Below, piece by piece: positions 1 to 5,160 of a stretch of DNA of 7,215 bases. Origin of the DNA: Streptomyces katrae (lineage in GTDB: Bacteria; Actinomycetota; Actinomycetes; Streptomycetales; Streptomycetaceae); contig NZ_JZWV01000605.1 in NCBI RefSeq assembly GCF_000966975.1, forward strand, positions 1 through 7,215. The letters are read 5' to 3'. The notes beneath the pieces were generated by a model. That model was given only the letters and a program-made list of their open reading frames with translations. It made no database searches and was not told the DNA's origin. How positions within the stretch are numbered: the first letter of the stretch is position 1; each line of letters opens with the position of its first letter. The translations under genes and the position numbers were made by a program.

Positions 1-557
1 CCACCGTCCTCGCGGGACCGGCCTCCGCCGCCCCCGCGGTCGTCTCGCGCGACAACAACCAGGTGGTGTACACCGCGCAGCCCGGGGAGACGAACACCGT
101 CACCTTCAGCACCCCCGGCGGCTGGCTCCAGGTGGAGGACAAGACCAGCAGGATGATCCCCGGTTCCGGCTGCTCCCGGTTCAACAACGACCCGCACATC
201 ATCCGCTGCGGGCACTCGGCGGCCGTGACCCGTCTCCAGGCCTCCCTGGGCGACCGGGACGACGTGGTCAGGAACGAGACGTCCATCCCGAGCGACCTCA
301 CCGGCGGGCCGGGCGACGACATGCTCATCGGCGGCAGCGGCCCCGACCGGCTCATCGACTCCGACGGCTGGAACGCCGCGCCCGGCTCCAACACCTTCGA
401 AGGCCGCGGCGGCAACGACACGATCATCAGCCGCAACGGCGGCTACGACCGGATCGACTGCGGTGAGAGCCTCGCCGACGCCGACATCCTGCTCGCCGAC
501 CCGGCCACCCTGGACCACCTCGTCCCGAACACCTGCGAGTACGTCCAGCGCGGCTAG
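1..557 (+). CDS. Secreted RTX-like repeat protein, 5' end missing
   Basis: The frame is open from base 3, so the gene begins upstream of the window. The first visible residues, TVLAGPASA followed by AP, look like the end of a Sec signal peptide with an AxA cleavage site near base 29/30, so the mature protein of about 175 residues is probably exported. Bases 303-353 encode a glycine/aspartate run (GGPGDDMLIGGSGPDRL) and 402-425 encode GRGGNDTI. Both resemble RTX (hemolysin-type) nonapeptide repeats, which bind calcium in a beta-roll, but only about two or three units are present and they are degenerate. The mature part has four cysteines (CSRF, RCGH, DCGE, TCEY), enough for two disulfides. The tail DCGESLADADILLADPATLD is typical of actinobacterial secreted repeat proteins. 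No enzyme domain is seen. The gene ends with TAG and faces the response regulator 23 nt away. Calcium binding is family inference; the biological role is unknown. Confidence 0.75.
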   Translation, partial: TVLAGPASAAPAVVSRDNNQVVYTAQPGETNTVTFSTPGGWLQVEDKTSRMIPGSGCSRFNNDPHIIRCGHSAAVTRLQASLGDRDDVVRNETSIPSDLTGGPGDDMLIGGSGPDRLIDSDGWNAAPGSNTFEGRGGNDTIISRNGGYDRIDCGESLADADILLADPATLDHLVPNTCEYVQRG

Positions 558-580
558 GGGGTGCGCCCGCCAAGGGGGGG

Positions 581-1258
581 TTACAGCTGCGGGCCGCCCC
601 CGGCCCGCACCAGCCCCGTCTCGTAGGCCAGCACCACCACCTGCACCCGGTCGCGCAGCCCCAGCTTCGTCAGGATCCGGCCCACGTGCGTCTTGACCGT
701 CGCCTCCGACAGCACCAGCCGCCCCGCGATCTCCCCGTTCGACAGGCCCTGCGCCACCAGCAGCATGACCTCCCGCTCCCGCTCCGTGAGCCGCTCGATC
801 TCCTTGTTCTCCGGCTCCTGCGCGGTCGTCGGCAGCATCGGCGCGAACCGGTCCAGCAGCCGGCGCGTCGTCGACGGGGCCACCACCGCGTCCCCGCTGT
901 GCACCGACCGGATCGCCGCCAGCAGCTCCGCCGGCGGGACGTCCTTCAGCATGAAGCCGCTCGCGCCCGCCTTCAGCCCGGAGAACGCGTACTCGTCCAG
1001 GTCGAAGGTGGTCAGGATGATCACCTTCGGGTGCTCCGGCGGCTCACAGATCCGCCGCGTCGCCTCCACCCCGTCCAGCCGGGGCATGCGCACGTCCATC
1101 AGCACCACGTCCACCTTCGTGGCCCGCAGCACCTCCAGCGCCTCCAGACCGTCCCCGGCCTCCGCGACGACCTCCATGTCCGGCTGGGCGGCGAGCACCA
1201 TCCGGAAACCCGTGCGCAGCAGCACCTGATCGTCGACCAGCATCACTCGGATGGACAT
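581..1258 (-). CDS. NarL/FixJ-family response regulator
   Basis: A 225-residue cytoplasmic DNA-binding response regulator, the usual length for the family. The receiver domain (about 1-120) shows the acidic pair DD at 9-10, the phosphoacceptor Asp55 in VLMDVRMP, Thr83/Thr84 and Lys105 in MLKD. A linker leads to a LuxR-type helix-turn-helix (about 157-214) with the signature LTEREREVMLLVAQGLSNGE and the recognition region SEATVKTHVGRIL. The ATG at 1258 is preferred over the in-frame TTG at 1261 because GAAAGG (1265-1270) lies 6 nt before it. The ATG shares one base with the TGA stop of the upstream kinase (TGATG), so the pair is probably translationally coupled. All residues needed for phosphotransfer are present. 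The cognate partner is almost certainly the adjacent kinase. The regulon is unknown, although the palindrome upstream of the kinase gene is a candidate binding site. Confidence 0.95.
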   Translation of the reverse strand: MSIRVMLVDDQVLLRTGFRMVLAAQPDMEVVAEAGDGLEALEVLRATKVDVVLMDVRMPRLDGVEATRRICEPPEHPKVIILTTFDLDEYAFSGLKAGASGFMLKDVPPAELLAAIRSVHSGDAVVAPSTTRRLLDRFAPMLPTTAQEPENKEIERLTEREREVMLLVAQGLSNGEIAGRLVLSEATVKTHVGRILTKLGLRDRVQVVVLAYETGLVRAGGGPQL

Positions 1259-2463
1259 CAATCACCTTTCTTCAGCGGGAGCAGCGCACTGATCCGGAAG
1301 CCGCCCCCGGGCCGCGGGCCCGCGTCCAGGGTGCCTCCGACCATACCGACGCGCTCCCGCATGCCGATCAGACCGTGCCCGGCGCCGTCCGCGCCGCCGT
1401 CCTCGTACAACTCGTGCGCGGCGCCCCGCCCGTCGTCCTCGATCAGCAGGCCCAGCCCGTCGTCGAAGTAGACCAGCCGTACGCTCGCCCTCGCCTCCGG
1501 ACCGCCGTGCTTGCGCGTGTTCGTCAGCGCCTCCTGCACGATCCGGTACGCGGTCAGCTCCACCCCGCTGGGCAGCCTGCGCGGGGCGCCCTCCACCTCG
1601 AAGTCCACCGTCAGCCCGGCCGCCCGCACCTGCTCGACCAGGACCTCGATCTGCTCCACGTCCGGCTGCGGCACGTAGTCCTCCGACTCCTGCGGCTCGC
1701 CCGTGCGCAGCACGCCCAGCAGCCGCCGCATCTCCGCGAGCGCCTGCCGGCCCGTCCCGGAGATGGTCTGCAGGGCCTCCTTGGCCTGCTCGGGCGCCAC
1801 GTCCATGACGTACGCCGCCCCGTCGGCCTGGACCACCATCACCGACACGTTGTGCGCGACGACGTCGTGCAGCTCGCGGGCGATCCGGGCCCGTTCGGCG
1901 GCCACCGCCACCTTCGCCTGCGCCTCGCGCTCCTTCTCCAGCCGCTGGTTGCGCTCGACGAGCTGGGCGTAGTAGGCGCGGCGGGTGCGCAGGGAGTCGC
2001 CCATCACCCAGGCCAGGGCGAAGGGCACCATCACGAAGACGACGAACAGGGCCTCCTGCACCGAGCTCGCGTCCTTGTCTACGCCGAACCGCAGGAAGTA
2101 CAGCGGGGAGGCCAGCAGGCCGGTCACCAGCGCGGCGCGCGAGACCCGGCGCGGGACGTCGGCGGAGGCGGCCACGGTGAACAGGATCACCAGCATCGCG
2201 AGGTCGGCGGTCTGCATGGGCGACCCGATGGCCAGCTGGTAGGCGCCCGCGCCCGTCGCCACCCAGAACATCTGCTGCGTCCACTTGCGGCGCAGCGCGA
2301 TCACGGCCGTCATCGCGGCCACGACCGGCACCGTGGCCAGCCGCAGTGCGGTGCTCGCCCCGAGGTCGGCGACGCTCAGCATCGAGAACCCGAAGAAGAG
2401 GACAGCCCAGAAGCTGTCGACGCCCGTCGGGTGTCTGCGGATGAAGTCGTAGAGGCGCTGCAC
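1258..2463 (-). CDS. Membrane sensor histidine kinase (HisKA_3 type)
   Basis: A 401-residue sensor kinase that autophosphorylates on histidine and passes phosphate to the response regulator encoded next. The N-terminal part (about 15-158) is hydrophobic, with roughly four to six membrane segments and little extracytoplasmic sequence, so the signal may be sensed in the membrane. A short coiled-coil linker rich in Glu, Arg and Lys (about 165-195) leads to the dimerisation/phosphotransfer domain, with His199 in RARIARELHDVVAHNVSVMV. The HATPase domain follows, with the N-box EALTNTRKHG (Asn315), the G1 box EDDGRG (342-347) and the G2 segment GHGLIGMRERVGM. The start is a GTG at 2463. No convincing Shine-Dalgarno precedes it, but a TACTCT -10-like hexamer ends 7 nt upstream, which fits a leaderless mRNA. 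All catalytic motifs are intact. The stimulus cannot be told from the sequence. Confidence 0.95.
   Translation of the reverse strand: MQRLYDFIRRHPTGVDSFWAVLFFGFSMLSVADLGASTALRLATVPVVAAMTAVIALRRKWTQQMFWVATGAGAYQLAIGSPMQTADLAMLVILFTVAASADVPRRVSRAALVTGLLASPLYFLRFGVDKDASSVQEALFVVFVMVPFALAWVMGDSLRTRRAYYAQLVERNQRLEKEREAQAKVAVAAERARIARELHDVVAHNVSVMVVQADGAAYVMDVAPEQAKEALQTISGTGRQALAEMRRLLGVLRTGEPQESEDYVPQPDVEQIEVLVEQVRAAGLTVDFEVEGAPRRLPSGVELTAYRIVQEALTNTRKHGGPEARASVRLVYFDDGLGLLIEDDGRGAAHELYEDGGADGAGHGLIGMRERVGMVGGTLDAGPRPGGGFRISALLPLKKGD
1265..1270 (-). promoter_or_regulatory. Ribosome binding site of the response regulator
   Basis: GAAAGG on the minus strand lies 6 nt upstream of the ATG at 1258, inside the last codons of the kinase gene. 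Its spacing supports that ATG, rather than the TTG one codon upstream, as the start. Confidence 0.6.
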
Positions 2464-2470
2464 GTAACCC

Positions 2471-2503
2471 AGAGTAGGGAAAGGGGATAGGTGCTGGAGT
2501 CAA
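2471..2503 (-). promoter_or_regulatory. Putative leaderless promoter of the two-component operon
   Basis: On the minus strand, TACTCT (2471-2476) matches the actinobacterial -10 pattern TANNNT and ends 7 nt before the GTG start at 2463. This is the spacing expected when transcription begins at the start codon itself. TTGACT (2498-2503) resembles a -35 box, but the 21-nt spacing is long; pairing it with the overlapping CCTACT (2473-2478) gives 19 nt. The absence of a clear ribosome binding site before the GTG agrees with a leaderless transcript. The motifs are short, so this is suggestive only. Confidence 0.4.
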
Positions 2504-2504
2504 C

Positions 2505-2523
2505 CACAGGTGCGATCCCTGTG
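2505..2523. repeat. Inverted repeat CACAGG-N7-CCTGTG in the divergent intergenic region
   Basis: Two perfect 6-bp arms (CACAGG at 2505-2510 and CCTGTG at 2518-2523) flank a 7-bp spacer between the divergent kinase and methyltransferase genes. It lies just upstream of the possible kinase -35 box and 3 bp from the 14-bp palindrome. It could be half of a composite operator or a second regulator's site. Arms this short can also arise by chance. Confidence 0.35.
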
Positions 2524-2526
2524 ACG

Positions 2527-2540
2527 GGGGAGTACTCCCC
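2527..2540. promoter_or_regulatory. Perfect 14-bp palindrome, candidate operator
   Basis: GGGGAGTACTCCCC is an uninterrupted perfect palindrome (7 bp plus 7 bp). It lies between the divergent kinase and methyltransferase genes, covering the region where a -35 box for the methyltransferase would fall and about 64-77 bp upstream of the kinase start. NarL-type regulators bind short dyads as dimers, and the GAGTAC core resembles the GAGTAC-nn-GTACTC motif reported for the Streptomyces MacR regulator, though the spacing here is different. The likely binder is the neighbouring response regulator, which would act as autoregulator and as repressor or activator of the methyltransferase. That assignment is inference. 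Confidence 0.5.
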
Positions 2541-2557
2541 AAGGTGGAGGGTGACCT

Positions 2558-2563
2558 TAACCT
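2558..2563 (+). promoter_or_regulatory. Putative -10 box for a leaderless methyltransferase mRNA
   Basis: TAACCT fits TANNNT and ends exactly 7 nt before the ATG at 2571, the same geometry as on the kinase side. If it is real, transcription starts at or beside the ATG, and the upstream in-frame GTG at 2544 would be untranscribed. No good -35 hexamer is visible; its place is partly taken by the palindrome, as in promoters controlled by a bound regulator. Confidence 0.35.
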
Positions 2564-2570
2564 GAGCGGG

Positions 2571-3563
2571 ATGAACGCTCAGGGTGGTCTCGGGGAACAG
2601 GCAGGTCGGCCGGTCCGGTGGCGGGCGGCCATGGAGGCCGCGCTGTACGGGCCCGGCGGCTTCTACGTGCGCCCCGGCGGCCCCGGCCCCGCCGGGCACT
2701 TCCGCACCTCCGTGCACGCCTCGCCCCTGTACGCCGGGGCCGTGGCCCGGCTGCTGGCTTCGGTGGACGCGGAACTCGGGCACCCGGAGCGGCTGGACCT
2801 GGTGGACGTGGGGGCCGGGCGGGGCGAGCTCCTCGCCGGAGTCCTCGCCGCCCTGCCGCGGGAGACGGCCGCGCGGGTCGTCCCGTACGCCGTCGAACGG
2901 GCCGCCGCCCCCGAGGGGCTGGACCCCCGGATCCGCTGGGTGGACGCGCCGCCCGAGGGGACGACGGGCCTGCTGTTCGCGAACGAGTGGCTGGACAACG
3001 TACCGCTGGAGATCGCCGAGGACGGACGGTACGTCCTGGTCGCCCCCGACGGCACGGAGACCCCGGGCGGCCCGCTGGGAACCGCCGACCGGGCCTGGCT
3101 GGAGCGGTGGTGGCCCGGCGGGGAGAGGGAGGGCAGGGCCGAGATCGGCCGGGCCCGCGACGAGGCCTGGGCGGCGGCCGTCGCCACCCTGGACCGGGGC
3201 CTGGCCGTGGCCGTGGACTACGCCCACACCCGGGAGGCCCGCCCCCCGTACGGCACCCTCACCGGCTTCCGCGGGGGCCGCGAGGTCGCACCCGTCCCGG
3301 ACGGCGGCTGCGACGTCACCGCGCACGTGGCCCTCGACTCCTGCGCGGGCCCGGGCGCGGTCCTGCTCACCCAGCGCGAGGCCCTGACCGCCCTCGGCGT
3401 CTCGGGCGGCCGGCCCCCGCTGGCCCTGGCCTCCACCGACCCGGCGGCCTACGTCCGGGCCCTGGCCTCGGCGGGCGAGGCGGCCGAACTCACCGCCCGG
3501 GGCGGCCTGGGCGACTTCGGCTGGCTGCTCCAGCCCGTCGGTGTCCCGCTCCCGGCCTTCTAG
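2571..3563 (+). CDS. MidA/NDUFAF7-family SAM-dependent methyltransferase
   Basis: A 330-residue cytoplasmic protein resembling the MidA family (COG1565), whose mitochondrial member NDUFAF7 methylates an arginine of a respiratory complex I subunit. Numbered from ATG 2571, it shows the family's N-terminal [16 protein letters not shown] block, [11 protein letters not shown] (49-59), SAM-binding motif I with DVGAGRGE (79-86), ANEWLDNVP (137-145), AVDYAHT (214-220), [10 protein letters not shown] (228-237), DVTAHVALD (248-256) and a C-terminal DFGWLLQP. The start is uncertain. An in-frame GTG at 2544 would add nine residues, but neither start has a good ribosome binding site, and the ATG has a -10-like TAACCT exactly 7 nt upstream. 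The gene diverges from the kinase and converges with the peptidase, sharing its stop bases. The substrate is unknown, and a complex I role is only by analogy. Confidence 0.88.
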   Translation: MNAQGGLGEQAGRPVRWRAAMEAALYGPGGFYVRPGGPGPAGHFRTSVHASPLYAGAVARLLASVDAELGHPERLDLVDVGAGRGELLAGVLAALPRETAARVVPYAVERAAAPEGLDPRIRWVDAPPEGTTGLLFANEWLDNVPLEIAEDGRYVLVAPDGTETPGGPLGTADRAWLERWWPGGEREGRAEIGRARDEAWAAAVATLDRGLAVAVDYAHTREARPPYGTLTGFRGGREVAPVPDGGCDVTAHVALDSCAGPGAVLLTQREALTALGVSGGRPPLALASTDPAAYVRALASAGEAAELTARGGLGDFGWLLQPVGVPLPAF

Positions 3564-4645
3564 AGCCGCTTCACGCTGCGCAGGGTGGCCGCGTAGTAGC
3601 CGTTGCCGTCGAGGCGCGAGGTGCCGCCCTTGTCGCCGATGGTGGGGCCGTTGGCCTCCTCGCGGCTGGAGATGAAGATCTGGTGGCCGTCGGTGTCGGT
3701 GCCCAGGTAGATGCCCGTGTGGTCCAGGCGGTCCTTCGTGCGGGCGTCGAGCTTGAAGAACAGCAGGTCGCCCGGCTGGATCAGGTCGATCGACGCGGGC
3801 CGGAACTGCGCCCCCACCCCCTTGAGCGGGATGACGTCCGTGCCCAGCGAGGAGCGGGCGATGCCGTTCGCGGTGCGCGGCAGGCCGGGTCCGGGGGTGT
3901 CGTCGGGCATCAGCGGGTAGCGGGCCCGGTAGCCGAAGACCGTGCGGACGAAGCCCGAGCAGTCCATCGACCGGTAACGGGCGCTCTGCGGCTGCTTCTT
4001 CACCCCGTTGCGGAAGGTGTACGGGGTGCCGAGGTAGTCGTAGAAGTCCGACTGCTCCAGGCGCAGGTCGTTGCCCTCGGAGCCGGTGGGGTTGAGCGGG
4101 CCGAAGGAGGCGTCGCCCGCGTACGGGACGCCCTGCGCGTCCTTCTTCACGGGGGCCTGGTCGCCGTACTGGAAGGCGAAGGCGAAGATGTCGTCCTCCT
4201 GGCTCCCGAAGTACTTCTTGAACCACTCCTTGAACCACGGCGCGCTCTCGGCGCCCTGCTTCCACGGCTCTGGCATCAGCCGCACCCAGTTCTCGGTGAC
4301 CACCCGGGTGGTGGTGTTGGCGGGCTCGGTGAAGGTGCGGCTCGGACCGGTGAGGGTGGCGGTGCGGGCGCCGTCGGTGAAGGTGGCCAGCACCTGCCCG
4401 GTGGCGTCGCGCAGCACCGACCGGTTCGGGCTCTGGACCCGCTCCCACTTCTGGCCGCCGGCGTCGCCGCCCTTGAGGGCCGCGGTGACGTTCTTGTCCT
4501 GCACCATCTGCACGGAGGGCGCCTTGGCCTGCTCCTGCACGCGCAGCGCGTAGGTGAAGTAGGCGCTGGCGGCCAGCAGCGCGAGCACGGTGAGCGCGTG
4601 CAGCACCGGGCGGGTGCGGCGGCGGCTCTTCGGCTTGGCGGTCAT
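3560..4645 (-). CDS. NlpC/P60 family membrane-anchored cysteine peptidase
   Basis: A 361-residue envelope protein. A basic N-terminus (KPKSRRRTR) and one hydrophobic segment (about 13-33) suggest a signal anchor placing the rest outside the membrane. Residues 34-225 form an unrecognised region rich in charged and aromatic residues. The C-terminal part (about 225-355) is an NlpC/P60 domain, with catalytic Cys229 in MDCSGFVR, His309 in LDHTGIYLG and a plausible third polar residue, His321, in [16 protein letters not shown] and NGIARSS are also family-typical. Such enzymes usually cut gamma-D-glutamyl bonds in peptidoglycan peptides, and Bacillus PgdS of the same family cuts gamma-PGA. The ATG at 4645 has GGAG 7 nt upstream, and the frame further upstream is antisense-like noise. 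It follows pgsC by 32 nt, so it probably trims, releases or clears the PgsBC polymer (inference). Its stop overlaps that of the methyltransferase. Confidence 0.92.
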   Translation of the reverse strand: MTAKPKSRRRTRPVLHALTVLALLAASAYFTYALRVQEQAKAPSVQMVQDKNVTAALKGGDAGGQKWERVQSPNRSVLRDATGQVLATFTDGARTATLTGPSRTFTEPANTTTRVVTENWVRLMPEPWKQGAESAPWFKEWFKKYFGSQEDDIFAFAFQYGDQAPVKKDAQGVPYAGDASFGPLNPTGSEGNDLRLEQSDFYDYLGTPYTFRNGVKKQPQSARYRSMDCSGFVRTVFGYRARYPLMPDDTPGPGLPRTANGIARSSLGTDVIPLKGVGAQFRPASIDLIQPGDLLFFKLDARTKDRLDHTGIYLGTDTDGHQIFISSREEANGPTIGDKGGTSRLDGNGYYAATLRSVKRL

Positions 4646-4647
4646 AC

Positions 4648-4677
4648 GGGGGCTCCGGGGGTGGGGGTGGTGCGGGG
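4648..4677 (+). other. G-quadruplex-type motif between pgsC and the NlpC/P60 gene
   Basis: The 32-nt gap holds four G-runs on the + strand: G5 (4648-4652), G5 (4657-4661), G5 (4663-4667) and G4 (4674-4677), with loops of 4, 1 and 6 nt. This satisfies the usual quadruplex pattern. The genes are read from the minus strand, so the G-rich strand is the template and the mRNA is C-rich. A folded template could slow RNA polymerase and lower expression of the distal peptidase gene. In DNA this rich in G and C such runs are not rare. Confidence 0.4.
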
Positions 4678-5160
4678 TCAGGCGGCGGGCATGACGCCGA
4701 GCAGGATCCCGGCGGTCAGGACGACGTACGTCATGAGCGTGGCGCTGCCGGTGGCGAGCAGGGTGGCGCCCTTGGGCTGGCGGACCAGCTGGTAGGCGAT
4801 CAGGCCGGGGACGATGAAGCCGAGGGTCTGGTTGGCGTAGAGGAGCGGGAACTCCAGCTGGAGCACGATCACCACGGAGGCCTGGAGCAGAACGCCGATC
4901 AGGACGACGGCTGCGAACAGCCGCTTGCCGTAGAGGATCACGAACCGCTGCGTGAGCAGGGTCAGCAGGTACGTCAGCACGGTGATGCCGAGGACCAGGG
5001 CCGCGCGCTGGAGGTCCTCGACGAGGGTGAGCGCCAGCCAGCCGGGGGTGATCATGCCGCCGGGGGAGAGGTTGGTGGTGAGGTAGCAGAGCAGGGAGAA
5101 CAGCAGGCCCAGGGCGATGCCGATCGCGGCGATCTCCGGGGTGAGGACGGCGGGGATCAA
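4678..5160 (-). CDS. pgsC: Poly-gamma-glutamate synthase membrane subunit PgsC/CapC
   Basis: A 160-residue integral membrane protein, close to the roughly 150 residues of Bacillus PgsC. It is hydrophobic along most of its length, with about five membrane segments. It shares the recognisable PgsC blocks: GGMITPGWLAL (34-44, Bacillus AGLVVPGYLGL), RFVILYGKRLFAA (72-84, Bacillus KFMILYGRRKFAA) and GFIVPGLIAYQLVRQ (114-128, Bacillus GIIVPGLIANTIQKQ). In the family PgsC pairs with PgsB to form the membrane synthase that polymerises and passes out poly-gamma-glutamate. The TTG at 5160 is chosen because AGGAGA (5167-5172) lies 6 nt upstream and the frame above it is unrelated low-complexity sequence. 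The TTG overlaps the pgsB stop as TTGA (4-nt overlap), which implies translational coupling and matched amounts of the two subunits. No PgsA gene follows; the NlpC/P60 peptidase takes that place. Confidence 0.93.
   Translation of the reverse strand: MIPAVLTPEIAAIGIALGLLFSLLCYLTTNLSPGGMITPGWLALTLVEDLQRAALVLGITVLTYLLTLLTQRFVILYGKRLFAAVVLIGVLLQASVVIVLQLEFPLLYANQTLGFIVPGLIAYQLVRQPKGATLLATGSATLMTYVVLTAGILLGVMPAA

Noticed and set aside
558..580. Terminator between the RTX-like gene and the response regulator
   Set aside because: The 23-nt gap has G and C runs but no hairpin with more than about three paired bases.
1259..1261. TTG one codon upstream as start of the response regulator
   Set aside because: The ATG at 1258 has better ribosome binding site spacing and forms the common TGATG coupling.
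686..1471. Plus-strand frames opposite the two-component genes
   Set aside because: They are antisense shadows rich in Arg, His, Gln and Leu with no domain, opposite well-supported kinase and regulator genes.
2618..4795. Very long plus- and minus-strand frames across the methyltransferase, peptidase and pgsC
   Set aside because: High-GC DNA yields long open frames by chance. These are low-complexity Arg/Gly/Ala/Pro translations crossing genes on both strands.
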